The notes beneath the pieces are model-generated. The model did no database searches, had not been told where the DNA came from, and saw only the letters and a program-made list of their open reading frames with translations. The translations under genes and the position numbers were made by a program. Source: Nibrella viscosa (GTDB taxonomy: Bacteria > Bacteroidota > Bacteroidia > Cytophagales > Spirosomataceae). From it: 64,000 nt of DNA. Location of the stretch: NCBI RefSeq assembly GCF_039541875.1, contig NZ_BAABHB010000001.1, positions 186,001-250,000 of the forward strand, written 5' to 3'. Every line of letters starts with the position of its first letter. The stretch's first letter is position 1. Shown one piece after another: positions 23,799 to 31,887 of this stretch.

Positions 23799-25298
23799 TC
23801 AGGACCATCGGAGGGCATCCAGCACGTCTGTGGCTGTCATGCCAATCTGGCCCCGCTGCCGGCCTACCAGATCACCGGCCAGACCATGCTGGTAAACCCC
23901 CAAAACGGCAGCTTCAACAGAATCGTATCCCTGGGCAAGCAAAGCTGTCAGAATACCCGTGAGCACATCACCCGTACCACCGGTACTCAGGCCCGGGTTG
24001 CCCGAGGAATTAAAGTGAATATCTCCCTCCGGCGTGGCAATAGCAGTATGGGCACCCTTCAGTACAACAACAATTCGGTAGCGCCGGGCAAAATCGCAGA
24101 GGATTTCCAGTTTATCATAGTCGTTCTCCCACTTTTGCGTCAGCCGCTCAAATTCTTTAGGGTGAGGAGTCAGGATGCTGTGTTCCGGGATCAGTGACAT
24201 CAGGTCCCGGTTTTCGGCCAGCAGGTTCAGGGCATCGGCATCAATGACCAGCGGATTTCGGTATTGACTGAGCAGCGTCCGTAGCATGTTTGCCGTTTCG
24301 GGGGCTTTGCCGATACCGGGACCAACACCAATGGCCGTGAACTCCTCATACGGTATCCCTTCGATTTCGCTTTGCCCCGACAACACATACTGGTGCGTAT
24401 CCGGGCGGCACATAGCCTCCGGAACAGCCGTCTGTAGTACCGCATACCCGCAGCGGGGTGCCTGAACCGTTAGTAATCCCACTCCGGAGCGCAGACAGGC
24501 CCGGGCCGCCAGCACCCCCGCCCCAATTTTGCCGTAACTGCCCACCAGCAGCAGGGCGTGACCAAACGTGCCTTTGTGCGAAAACCGCTCCCGCTGCCGC
24601 AGCAGCAGCCGGGCTTCTTCGGGCGTGGTGTAGAAATAAGGGGTAGGGGTCTGGTCGATAAAGCGCTTGCTAAGCTTAATATCGATGATGTGCCACTGAC
24701 CTACGTACCGGCTGTTGCGGGGGAGCAGAAAGCCGATTTTGGGTAACTGGAAGGTGACGGTATAGTCCGGCTCGATAATAACGTCGTCCGGTCCATTCGG
24801 CTTATCGGGGTACAGCCCACTGGCAATATCGACCGACACAACCTTAGCCGGTGCCCGGTTTATGGTCTCGATCACACTTTTGGCAATACCGTCTACCGGC
24901 CGGTCAAGGCCGGAGCCGAAGATGGCGTCGATCACAATCTCGTTGTGCCGGATGGCGGGAATGTTGTTCGGCTGCTCGATGTAGTTGAGGGTAGTGAGCA
25001 GCTTGAGTCGCCGGTGGTTATGCATAAAGTCATCGGACTCACGCGGGGCATAGCGAACAATATTAACCTCAATGGTGTACCCCTGCTGCATCAGAATGCG
25101 GGCAATGGCCAGTCCGTCGCCCCCATTGTTGCCCAGGCCACAGAACAGTTTAACCGGATAGGAGGTGGTAAACCGCGCTGTAAACCAGTCGACAAAGGTT
25201 TGGGCGGCACGCTCCATCAGGTTGATGGGCGCTATGGGTTCATGCTGAATGGTATACTGATCGAGTTGACGAATTTGTTCGACGCTTAGAATCTTCAT
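23799..25298 (-). CDS. nnr: Bifunctional NAD(P)HX epimerase/dehydratase
   Basis: A 499-residue fusion that repairs hydrated NAD(P)H. The N-terminal YjeF_N epimerase domain spans about 1-215, with ERAAQTFVDWF, LFCGLGNNGGDGLAIAR (cofactor loop) and DAIFGSGLDRPV. The C-terminal ribokinase-like, ADP-dependent dehydratase domain spans about 225-499, with HKGTFGHALLLVGSYGKIGA, DADALNLL, LTPHPKEF and the nucleotide-binding GGTGDVLTGILTALL. The start at 25298 (MKILSVEQIRQLD) fits the family; an alternative 11 codons upstream adds no conserved sequence. Length is normal for the fused form. Confidence 0.95.
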   Translation of the reverse strand: MKILSVEQIRQLDQYTIQHEPIAPINLMERAAQTFVDWFTARFTTSYPVKLFCGLGNNGGDGLAIARILMQQGYTIEVNIVRYAPRESDDFMHNHRRLKLLTTLNYIEQPNNIPAIRHNEIVIDAIFGSGLDRPVDGIAKSVIETINRAPAKVVSVDIASGLYPDKPNGPDDVIIEPDYTVTFQLPKIGFLLPRNSRYVGQWHIIDIKLSKRFIDQTPTPYFYTTPEEARLLLRQRERFSHKGTFGHALLLVGSYGKIGAGVLAARACLRSGVGLLTVQAPRCGYAVLQTAVPEAMCRPDTHQYVLSGQSEIEGIPYEEFTAIGVGPGIGKAPETANMLRTLLSQYRNPLVIDADALNLLAENRDLMSLIPEHSILTPHPKEFERLTQKWENDYDKLEILCDFARRYRIVVVLKGAHTAIATPEGDIHFNSSGNPGLSTGGTGDVLTGILTALLAQGYDSVEAAVLGVYQHGLAGDLVGRQRGQIGMTATDVLDALRWS

Positions 25299-25360
25299 AC
25301 GTTGATAGGAACAAGAGCTGTAATTTTGCAAAACTATTTTCTGGTAACCAAATTATTCGC

Positions 25361-25368
25361 TATATTTG
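25361..25368 (+). promoter_or_regulatory. -7 box of rplS
   Basis: TATATTTG matches TAnnTTTG exactly and lies 40 bases before the rplS ATG. A second match, TAATTTTG, lies at 25321-25328. No convincing -33 TTTG was seen for the nearer box. The call rests on the consensus and on placement before a highly expressed ribosomal gene. Confidence 0.6.
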
Positions 25369-25408
25369 CGGCTCATTTCGCAAATTCTTATCTGACGATA
25401 CATAGGTC

Positions 25409-25783
25409 ATGAGTGAGCTGATTAAACTGGTGGAAGCCGACAACGCACAGCGTCGGACTGACATCCCGAATTTCCGCGCCGGCGACACGGTCAACGTGCA
25501 CGTTAAAATTCGTGAAGGAAATAAAGAGCGTGTTCAAATTTTTCAGGGTACGGTGATCCAACGCCGGAACCCGAACACCAACGGTGAAACGTTCACCGTT
25601 CGCAAGATCTCCAACGGCATCGGTGTTGAGCGTATCTTCCCGGTTCTGTCGCCGAACCTCGACAAAGTCGAAGTGGTTCGTTTGGGTAAGGTTCGTCGGG
25701 CGCGTCTGTTCTATCTGCGCGGTCGTCAGGGTAAAGCTGCCCGCGTAAAAGAGCGGAAGCCTAAAGCAACCGTAGCGGCTTAA
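25409..25783 (+). CDS. rplS: 50S ribosomal protein L19
   Basis: A 124-residue protein of the large ribosomal subunit located at the 30S-50S interface. It shows the L19 signatures FRAGDTVNVHVKIREGNKER, VQIFQGTVIQRR, ETFTVRKISNGIGVERIFP and VRRARLFYLRGRQGKAAR. A basic C-terminal tail of about 8 residues follows. It is transcribed alone with its own promoter; the usual trmD and rpsP neighbours are not here. A terminator lies just beyond the stop. Confidence 0.97.
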   Translation: MSELIKLVEADNAQRRTDIPNFRAGDTVNVHVKIREGNKERVQIFQGTVIQRRNPNTNGETFTVRKISNGIGVERIFPVLSPNLDKVEVVRLGKVRRARLFYLRGRQGKAARVKERKPKATVAA

Positions 25784-25810
25784 GCCTTTCCGGCACCAAC
25801 ATTTTCGGGG

Positions 25811-25836
25811 AAGCTGTCTGGAAAGGCAGCTTTTTT
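25811..25836 (+). terminator. Terminator after rplS
   Basis: AAGCTGTC (25811-25818) pairs with GGCAGCTT (25825-25832), including one G-U, followed by a T6 run. It ends about 10 bases before the dapF start codon, so dapF needs its own promoter or read-through. Confidence 0.8.
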
Positions 25837-25846
25837 GTTTTTACAA

Positions 25847-26626
25847 ATGACTATCGACTTTTATAAATACCAGGGTACCGGCAACGATTTTGTGATGATC
25901 GACGACCGGGCCGAAACTTTTCCGGTGCAGGATCAGGCGCTGGTAGCTCATCTCTGCCACCGGCGATTTGGTATCGGTGCCGATGGGCTGATTCTGCTCC
26001 GCAACGATCCGGACTACGATTTCCGGATGATTTACTTTAATGCCGATGGAGCCGAAGGAAGCATGTGCGGCAACGGCGGACGCTGTATCGTTCGCTTTGC
26101 CCACGACCTGGGGGTGTTTGACCGCCGGACACGCTTCATTGCCGTAGACGGAGCGCACGAGGCAGAGGTGACCCCAGACGTGGTAGCGCTGAAGATGAAT
26201 ACCGTCAGCGGCATGACGGTGCAGCCCCATTACATATTCCTGAATACCGGCTCCCCCCATGTGGTCAAATTCACCGAAGATCTGGAATCGCTGGATGTGG
26301 TGGCCGAAGGCCGGCCGATTCGGTACAGCGAGCCCTTTGCCCCGGGTGGGACTAATGTCAATTATGTGCAGGTACTTGATGAACAGCATCTGTTTGTGCG
26401 GACCTATGAGCGGGGCGTCGAAGACGAAACATACTCCTGCGGGACCGGCGTAACGGCGGCTGCTCTGGCCGTTCACCGCCAGTATGGCCTCAGCAGCCCT
26501 ATTGCCATTCGCACGCTGGGCGGTGACCTCCGGGTAGCCTTTACACCGCAACAGGATGGCAGCTTTAGGGATATATCGCTGATTGGCCCGGCTCACCGCG
26601 TATTCGGTGGTCAGGTGAGTTACTAG
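25847..26626 (+). CDS. dapF: Diaminopimelate epimerase
   Basis: A 259-residue cofactor-independent racemase converting LL- to meso-diaminopimelate for lysine and peptidoglycan synthesis. The two catalytic cysteines are Cys74 in MCGNGGRC and Cys198 in YSCGTGVTAA. The N-terminal YQGTGNDFVMID and the central GSPHVV motifs are conserved. The start at 25847 gives the usual MTIDFYKYQG; the in-frame ATG at 25835 falls inside the rplS terminator. The last enzyme of the same pathway, lysA, is encoded at 41.6 kb. Confidence 0.95.
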   Translation: MTIDFYKYQGTGNDFVMIDDRAETFPVQDQALVAHLCHRRFGIGADGLILLRNDPDYDFRMIYFNADGAEGSMCGNGGRCIVRFAHDLGVFDRRTRFIAVDGAHEAEVTPDVVALKMNTVSGMTVQPHYIFLNTGSPHVVKFTEDLESLDVVAEGRPIRYSEPFAPGGTNVNYVQVLDEQHLFVRTYERGVEDETYSCGTGVTAAALAVHRQYGLSSPIAIRTLGGDLRVAFTPQQDGSFRDISLIGPAHRVFGGQVSY

Positions 26627-26696
26627 TGGCCTATTTTCCCATTCAGTAAGTAAGATTCCGGTCGGCAAAACCTTATACGTTGGGGCTCGTTCTACG

Positions 26697-26704
26697 TACA
26701 TTTG
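26697..26704 (+). promoter_or_regulatory. -7 box of the DUF4142 gene
   Basis: TACATTTG matches TAnnTTTG and ends 32 bases before the ATG of the DUF4142 lipoprotein gene. A TTGGGG lies about 17 bases upstream as a weak -33 candidate. Confidence 0.5.
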
Positions 26705-26736
26705 ACTTATTTGTAGAACTCGGAACACACTGAACT

Positions 26737-27336
26737 ATGAGAAAACTGAGTATGTGTCTGCTGCTGGTAGTTGCCGCCTGGAATTTTCAGGCCTGTAACA
26801 CCCGGAAAAATGAAGATAGTACTGAACGGGCTGAAGAGGCTAATGAGCGAAAAGCTGATTCGCTGGACGATGCAGATCGGGACCAGCGGGCGGCCGTTCT
26901 GGAAAATGATGCCGACTTTGCCGTAAAAGCGGCCAGCGGAGGCATGATGGAGGTTGAACTCGGAAACCTGGCTCAGCAAAAAGCCCAAAATGCACGAGTA
27001 AAAGAATTTGGCCGAATGATGGTTGAGGACCACACCAAGGCCAATAACGAACTTAAAGACCTGGCCGCCCGCAAAAACATCACCTTACCAACATCAATGG
27101 GTGAAGACCACCGGAAACACGTGGACGAATTGCGGAGTAAGTCGGGCGCCGATTTCGACCGGGCGTACATGGACCTGATGGTAGACGACCACGATGAAGA
27201 CATTGATTTGTTTGAGAAAGCGGCCAACAATGCCAAAGATGCAGACGTGAAAGCGTTTGCCGCCAAAACGCTGCCGACACTCCGGAAACACCACGAGGCT
27301 GCCAAGTCAATTAAGGATGGTATGAAGAATTCGTAA
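26737..27336 (+). CDS. DUF4142 lipoprotein
   Basis: A 199-residue exported protein. The signal peptide ends in a lipobox (NFQACN), so Cys21 is probably lipidated and the protein is membrane-anchored on the periplasmic side. A charged linker (about 25-60) is followed by a four-helix ferritin-like DUF4142 domain with DFAVKAASGGMMEVELGNLA and VKEFGRMMVEDHTKANNEL. The first domain His/Asp residues are typical of the family but no metal site is proven. Function unknown; DUF4142 proteins are often stress-induced. It has its own promoter and terminator. Confidence 0.9.
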   Translation: MRKLSMCLLLVVAAWNFQACNTRKNEDSTERAEEANERKADSLDDADRDQRAAVLENDADFAVKAASGGMMEVELGNLAQQKAQNARVKEFGRMMVEDHTKANNELKDLAARKNITLPTSMGEDHRKHVDELRSKSGADFDRAYMDLMVDDHDEDIDLFEKAANNAKDADVKAFAAKTLPTLRKHHEAAKSIKDGMKNS

Positions 27337-27355
27337 ATCAGGGTTATCAATAGTG

Positions 27356-27388
27356 AAGGGATGCTGAAACAATCGGTATCCCTTTTTT
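27356..27388 (+). terminator. Terminator after the DUF4142 gene
   Basis: AAGGGAT (27356-27362) and ATCCCTT (27378-27384) pair around a 15-base loop and are followed by T residues. The T-run overlaps the stop codon of the convergent rhodanese gene. Confidence 0.75.
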
Positions 27389-27695
27389 AATCTTCTGCTT
27401 CCAGAATGCCCCCTTTTAGATGGTAAATGATCTTGTTCTGTAACTCTGCCTGGCGCAGCAGATCTTTGGCCGCAATCCGGCTCCGGACGCCATTGGTGCA
27501 GATGCAGATCAGCGCCTTAAAATTCTGTAGCTCGCTCTTTCTGGCCCGTATATCAGGCAGGGGAATGTTAATCCCGCCGATATTGAACTCCTCAAATTCC
27601 CATTCATCGCGCACATCAATAACCGCCGTGTCGGGCTGCTGTCGCAGGTGCTCCAGGCTGGCCGTATCAATATCAGTGTACGTTTTCGTTGTCAT
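27387..27695 (-). CDS. Single-domain rhodanese-like sulfurtransferase
   Basis: A 102-residue cytosolic rhodanese fold. The N-terminal VIDVRDEWEFEEFNIGGINIPL is the CH2A-type motif, and the active loop is CTNGVRS with persulfide-carrying Cys66 and Arg71. Such small proteins carry sulfane sulfur, for example in tRNA thiolation or sulfide handling. The substrate is unknown. It is divergent from htpG across heptad repeat copy E. Confidence 0.9.
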   Translation of the reverse strand: MTTKTYTDIDTASLEHLRQQPDTAVIDVRDEWEFEEFNIGGINIPLPDIRARKSELQNFKALICICTNGVRSRIAAKDLLRQAELQNKIIYHLKGGILEAED

Positions 27696-27720
27696 ACTCT
27701 ATAAAAACAAGGCTGTTTTG

Positions 27721-27801
27721 TTTCAGGTTTCAGGTTAGTCAATAGTCGTGAGTGGCTCCGCCGGTTTTACTATTGACTAACGACTACTGACTAACCACTT
27801 C
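27721..27801. repeat. Heptad inverted repeat, copy E
   Basis: Left arm 27721-27755: TTTCAGG, TTTCAGG, TTAGTCA, ATAGTCG, TGAGTGG. Right arm 27774-27801: TGACTAA, CGACTAC, TGACTAA, CCACTTC. The left arm mixes the word of copy B with a new word. The core is present in the opposite orientation (GCGGAGCCAC on the minus strand at 27761-27752). It lies between the divergent rhodanese and htpG genes. Confidence 0.85.
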
Positions 27802-27903
27802 ATCTCTGCCAATGTGTCAGCCCCGACCCGTCTGGAACAGTGTTTGAGCACCGGCAGGCAGGTATTTATAAACTGCAAATTCACTCAATCACTGACGTTT
27901 TCT

Positions 27904-29739
27904 ATGGAAGCTGTACAGAACGAGAAAGGCCAGATATCCATCCACACGGAAAATATTTTTCCGATCATCAAGAAATTTCTTTACTCCGACCATGAAATTT
28001 TCCTCCGTGAACTGGTATCCAATGCCGTTGATGCGTCCCAGAAGCTGAAAAAGCTGGCATCTTTCGGCGACTTTAACGGCGAACTGGGCGACCTGAAGGT
28101 GACCGTGTCCGTGGATAAAGAGGCTAAAACGATCACCGTCAGCGACCAGGGTATTGGTATGACGGCCGATGAAATCAAGAAGTATATCAACCAGATTGCT
28201 TTCTCGGGCGCGGCCGAATTTTTGGAAAAATACAAAGACAAGGCACCTGACGATAAAGCCATTATCGGTCATTTCGGTCTGGGCTTTTACTCGGCGTTTA
28301 TGGTAGCCGATAAAGTAGAGATCATAACCAAGTCGTACCGGGAGGAAGGTGACATGGCAGCCCGCTGGGTGTGCGACGGCTCTACCGAATTTGAGATTAC
28401 CCCGGCTGAACGCAGCGAACGCGGTACCGACGTAATCCTGCATATGGCCGCCGATTCGGAGGAGTTTCTGGAGAATAGCCGTATCCAGGGCATTCTGGAG
28501 AAGTACGGTCGGTTTCTGCCGGTGGAGATCGAGTTCGAGGGTAAAGTCATCAACAACACCACGCCGATCTGGACCAAATCACCCTCGGAGCTGACCGATG
28601 AGGATTACAAGAAATTCTACCAGGAGTTGTATCCGTTCTCCGAAGAGCCGCTGTTCTGGATTCACCTCAATGTGGATTATCCGTTCAACCTGACGGGCGT
28701 ACTGTATTTCCCAAAACTGAAGAACGATTTCCAGATCCGCCGGGAAAAGATTCAGCTTTTCAGCCGACAGGTGTTTATCACCGACGAGGTGAAAGACGTG
28801 GTCCCCGATTTTCTGATGCTGCTGCACGGGGTGATCGACTCGCCGGATATTCCGCTGAACGTGTCGCGAAGCTTCCTGCAGGCCGACGCCAACGTGAAGA
28901 AGATCAACGGCTACATCACCCGCAAGGTGGCCGACAAACTAAACGATTTGTTCAAGGCCGACCGGAAAGCGTTTGAGGAGAAATTTGAAGACATTGGGCT
29001 ATTTGTCAAGTACGGCATCCTGAGCGACGATAAGTTCTGGGAAAAAGCCAAAGAATTCTGCCTGCTGAAGAGCGTCGACGAGAAATGGTCTACCCTGAAC
29101 GAATACCGGGAGTACGTACAGGCCAACCAGACCGACAAACACGAGAATGTGGTGGTGCTATACGCAACCGACCGGAATCAGCAGGATGCCTACGTGGAGT
29201 CGGCACGCCGGCGCGGCTATGATGTGGTGCTGCTGGATAATGTCATCGATCCGCATTTCATCAACGCCCTGGAGTCTAAACTGGAAAAAACAACCTTCAA
29301 ACGGGTAGACGCCGATACGCTCGATAAACTGGTCGACAAAGGGCTGAACAACGAAAGTGTGCTATCGGAAGCCGATCAGACCAAACTAAAGGAGGTATTC
29401 GAGAAAACCCTGGACAACAAGGCACTCACGGTGAGTATAGAGGCCATGCCGACCGATGAACTGCCGGTCACTATCACGCTGCCGGAGTTTCTGCGCCGGA
29501 TGAAAGATATGTCGGCGCTGTCGGGCGAACGGTCGTTCTACGGCAACATGCCGAATACGTATAACGTAGTGGTGAATGCCAACCACCCGCTGTCGGCCAA
29601 GGTGCTGGCCGCCGAAGAAGGGGAAGCTCAGCAGAAACTGGCCAAGCAGCTTTACGATCTGGCCTTGCTGTCGCAAAACATGCTGACCGGTGCCGACCTG
29701 ACGGCCTTTGTGCGCCGGACGGTAGAGACGCTGGCGTAA
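27904..29739 (+). CDS. htpG: Molecular chaperone HtpG (Hsp90)
   Basis: A 611-residue cytosolic ATP-dependent chaperone. The GHKL ATPase domain carries FLRELVSNAVDASQKL (ATP/Mg Asn), DQGIGMTADEI and GHFGLGFYSAFMV. The middle domain includes SRSFLQADANVKKI with the catalytic-loop Arg, and the dimerisation domain is C-terminal. It lacks the MEEVD tail of eukaryotic Hsp90 and is slightly short compared with E. coli HtpG (624). The start at 27904 was chosen because the upstream in-frame ATG would add 30 non-conserved residues running out of the repeat region. A terminator follows. Confidence 0.96.
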   Translation: MEAVQNEKGQISIHTENIFPIIKKFLYSDHEIFLRELVSNAVDASQKLKKLASFGDFNGELGDLKVTVSVDKEAKTITVSDQGIGMTADEIKKYINQIAFSGAAEFLEKYKDKAPDDKAIIGHFGLGFYSAFMVADKVEIITKSYREEGDMAARWVCDGSTEFEITPAERSERGTDVILHMAADSEEFLENSRIQGILEKYGRFLPVEIEFEGKVINNTTPIWTKSPSELTDEDYKKFYQELYPFSEEPLFWIHLNVDYPFNLTGVLYFPKLKNDFQIRREKIQLFSRQVFITDEVKDVVPDFLMLLHGVIDSPDIPLNVSRSFLQADANVKKINGYITRKVADKLNDLFKADRKAFEEKFEDIGLFVKYGILSDDKFWEKAKEFCLLKSVDEKWSTLNEYREYVQANQTDKHENVVVLYATDRNQQDAYVESARRRGYDVVLLDNVIDPHFINALESKLEKTTFKRVDADTLDKLVDKGLNNESVLSEADQTKLKEVFEKTLDNKALTVSIEAMPTDELPVTITLPEFLRRMKDMSALSGERSFYGNMPNTYNVVVNANHPLSAKVLAAEEGEAQQKLAKQLYDLALLSQNMLTGADLTAFVRRTVETLA

Positions 29740-29763
29740 ACCGATAGCCATTCGTTAACTTTT

Positions 29764-29805
29764 ATACCCCTCAGGCTGGTTTTAATCGGGCTGAGGGGTA
29801 TTTTT
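29764..29805 (+). terminator. Terminator after htpG
   Basis: ATACCCCTCAG (29764-29774) pairs with CTGAGGGGTAT (29791-29801), a perfect 11-bp stem, followed by a T-tract. It lies close to the next start codon, so the downstream SnoaL-like gene has almost no leader unless read-through occurs. Confidence 0.9.
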
Positions 29806-29836
29806 ATGGCCAATGCAGACCGCAAAAAATGTACTC

Positions 29837-30313
29837 ATGGATGATCAACTGAAATTGCTGCTGGAGAAAGATCGGATAATTGACACCATTAACCTGCTGT
29901 TTATTGCCACCGACAGCCGCGACTGGGAAGCCGTAAAACGCTGTTTTACCGAGCTGGTCATGTTTGACATGAGTTCCATGACGGGTGCCGCCCCGGCCCT
30001 TACAACGGCGCAGGAGATTGCCGCCGGCTGGGAGCAGGGGCTGGCTCCGCTGAAAGCCGTTCACCACCAGGCCGGAAATTACCGGGTCCGCATCCATGGC
30101 GATCAGGCCGAAGCGTTCTGCTACGCCACCGCCACCCATTTCCTGCCCAACTCAACCGGCCAAAATACCCGCACCTTTGTCGGGAGTTATGACTTCAGAC
30201 TGATAAACGAAGACAAGAGCTGGCGCATCAATCAGTTTACATTTAACCTAAAGTACCTCGACGGTAACACCGACCTGCACAACCCGGACTCTCAGACACC
30301 AAACGCCAGATAA
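29837..30313 (+). CDS. SnoaL/NTF2-like protein
   Basis: A 158-residue alpha+beta cone fold with MDDQLKLLLEKDRIIDTINLLFIATDSRDWEAVKRCF as the N-terminal helices in broken form, then TAQEIAAGW, HHQAGNYRVRIHGDQAEAFCYATATH and a C-terminal strand with SWRINQFTFNLKYL. The family includes polyketide cyclases, dehydratases and many proteins of unknown role; catalytic residues cannot be assigned. The ATG at 29837 was preferred; an in-frame ATG at 29813 would add 8 residues and start 8 bases after the htpG terminator. Confidence 0.8.
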   Translation: MDDQLKLLLEKDRIIDTINLLFIATDSRDWEAVKRCFTELVMFDMSSMTGAAPALTTAQEIAAGWEQGLAPLKAVHHQAGNYRVRIHGDQAEAFCYATATHFLPNSTGQNTRTFVGSYDFRLINEDKSWRINQFTFNLKYLDGNTDLHNPDSQTPNAR

Positions 30314-30375
30314 CCAGAGCCGTTTCAGGCTACGCGCCCCACTCATTCGCTCATTCGCTCTTTCACCCCTCGCCT

Positions 30376-31008
30376 ATGTACAAGCTGGTAATATTCGACT
30401 TCGACGGTACGTTAGCGAATTCATTGCCGGCGTTCGGGCAAGTGCTGAACGAACTGGCTGACCGGTACCATTTTCCTAAAGTCGACGAAAGTCAGGTAGA
30501 GCGGTTGCGGAGCCTGGGAGCGCGGCAGATTATGCAGGAGCTACGAATTCCGTACTGGCAAGTGCCCCTGATTGGCCGCGACGCCGTTCGGCTGATGGCC
30601 CGGCACGCTGACCAGATCGCTTTGTTCGACGGTATCGATACGGTACTCCAGCAGTTGTCAGAAGCGGGAATTACTCTGGCGCTTATCACCTCCAACTCCC
30701 GCGAAAACGTATCGCAAATTCTGGGAGCCAGGAATCAGGCATTATTGCACTATATCGAGTGCGGCTCCTCGTTGTTCGGGAAGCGGGCAAAAATCCGGAA
30801 GGTCCTCAAAAAGAGTGGCTTCAGGCCCGGCCAGACGCTCTGCATCGGCGATGAAATCCGCGACATCGAAGCCGCCCACGACGAAGGTACCGCCTTCGGG
30901 GCCGTTGCCTGGGGATATACCAACCTCGATGCCTTAAAAGCCTACCAGCCAAAAGAAGTATTCCACGCGCCGGCGGAAATTGGAACCCGGCTCATCACCC
31001 CAAATTAA
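30376..31008 (+). CDS. HAD-family hydrolase (phosphoglycolate phosphatase-like)
   Basis: A 210-residue phosphatase with the class 1 HAD layout. Motif I is DFDGT with nucleophile Asp8 and acid Asp10, a helical cap follows (about 15-85), motif II is ITSNS, motif III is a Lys in KRAKIRKVL, and motif IV is GDEIRDIEAA. The overall form resembles Gph/PpaX. The substrate is not determined. It is convergent with the DUF4126 gene, 22 bases apart. Confidence 0.88.
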   Translation: MYKLVIFDFDGTLANSLPAFGQVLNELADRYHFPKVDESQVERLRSLGARQIMQELRIPYWQVPLIGRDAVRLMARHADQIALFDGIDTVLQQLSEAGITLALITSNSRENVSQILGARNQALLHYIECGSSLFGKRAKIRKVLKKSGFRPGQTLCIGDEIRDIEAAHDEGTAFGAVAWGYTNLDALKAYQPKEVFHAPAEIGTRLITPN

Positions 31009-31030
31009 CCAGTTAACCACTCAACCACCT

Positions 31031-31663
31031 TCACCCTCGGCCATTGCTACTTCTGGGTATCTGATCGAGTGGGTTGCCGGGCTGAGCTTTCGGTCGGGTG
31101 AACCAGAACCGCCGGCGGGTCAGCAGGCGGGCGGCTATGTAAATCAGAATAAAGGCAATAATCACAAAAGCGATCAGCGGCAGAAATAAGGTAAACAGCG
31201 AAAGACCAAACGAGGCTACGTTCTCGGTGGTGGCCACCACCGGATTTCCCAGCCCGCCTGTGGTGGCTGTTGATCCCAGCCGGAGCAGACTGGTACCAGC
31301 CTGTACCAGGCCGGCGGCACCTCCACCCAGCATCAGGCCTAAGCCCCAGTCGAGAATGGGGTTGTCGATGTGAAAAAACGATGTACTGAGCAGGGTACCG
31401 GCAATCACTGCCGCCGGTGCTGCGATGGTATCGAGCAGATTGTCGAGCCAGGGAACGTAGTAGGCACCCAGCTCAACAGCCGTGGCTACCGCAAGCCCCA
31501 GGATTCCCGACCAGGTACTGACCCATTCCATACCCGAGAGCGGGCTAATCAACCCAATTTTTGTAGCGAGCCCCGCCAGCAGCAGCGGCACAAACACCCG
31601 AAAGCCGCAGCAGGCGGCTAATCCCACACCCATGCAGGCGCTAAGTATCCAATCCCAACTCAT
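31031..31663 (-). CDS. DUF4126 membrane protein
   Basis: A 210-residue protein with about five hydrophobic segments, starting MSWDWILSACMGVGLAACCG and containing GFRVFVPLLLAGLATKIG and the glycine-rich LGLMLGGGAAGLVQAGTSLLR. This is the pattern of DUF4126 proteins. It has a basic C-terminal tail with RLLTRRRFWF. Function unknown. The start at 31663 was chosen because the longer in-frame version would translate the arm of heptad repeat copy F as protein, which is very unlikely. Confidence 0.85.
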   Translation of the reverse strand: MSWDWILSACMGVGLAACCGFRVFVPLLLAGLATKIGLISPLSGMEWVSTWSGILGLAVATAVELGAYYVPWLDNLLDTIAAPAAVIAGTLLSTSFFHIDNPILDWGLGLMLGGGAAGLVQAGTSLLRLGSTATTGGLGNPVVATTENVASFGLSLFTLFLPLIAFVIIAFILIYIAARLLTRRRFWFTRPKAQPGNPLDQIPRSSNGRG

Positions 31664-31666
31664 TTT

Positions 31667-31814
31667 AGTTTGAAGTTTGAGGTTTGATGTTCCAGGTTCC
31701 AGGCTCCAAGTTTCAGCGGGGTATCCCGGTGGTTTCATGTTCTTCGGGTGGTATCCACTTAACCTGGAACTTGAGACCTGAAACCTGAAACAATTACAAA
31801 CTACAAACTTCAAA
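31667..31814. repeat. Heptad inverted repeat, copy F
   Basis: The longest copy. Left arm 31667-31715 is seven words: AGTTTGA, AGTTTGA, GGTTTGA, TGTTCCA, GGTTCCA, GGCTCCA, AGTTTCA. Right arm 31763-31814: CCTGGAA, CTTGAGA, CCTGAAA, CCTGAAA, a 3-base slip, then TTACAAA, CTACAAA, CTTCAAA. It combines the word sets of copies B and D in one unit. It lies between the divergent DUF4126 and ABC exporter genes. Confidence 0.88.
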
Positions 31815-31887
31815 CTCTTAACTGTAACTTTCGGTTGGAAAATTCTGTTACAAAACCGAACCTCCCATATCTCATCTCAATAGCTCT

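Noticed and set aside
30341..30364. Tandem word ACTCATTC/GCTCATTC/GCTCTTTC before the HAD gene
   Set aside because: The period is 8, not 7, there is a single arm with no inverted partner and no shared core, so it was not counted in the heptad family.
31664..31813. N-terminal extension of the DUF4126 protein by 50 residues
   Set aside because: The extra residues are the translation of heptad repeat copy F. The conserved domain starts at the ATG at 31663.
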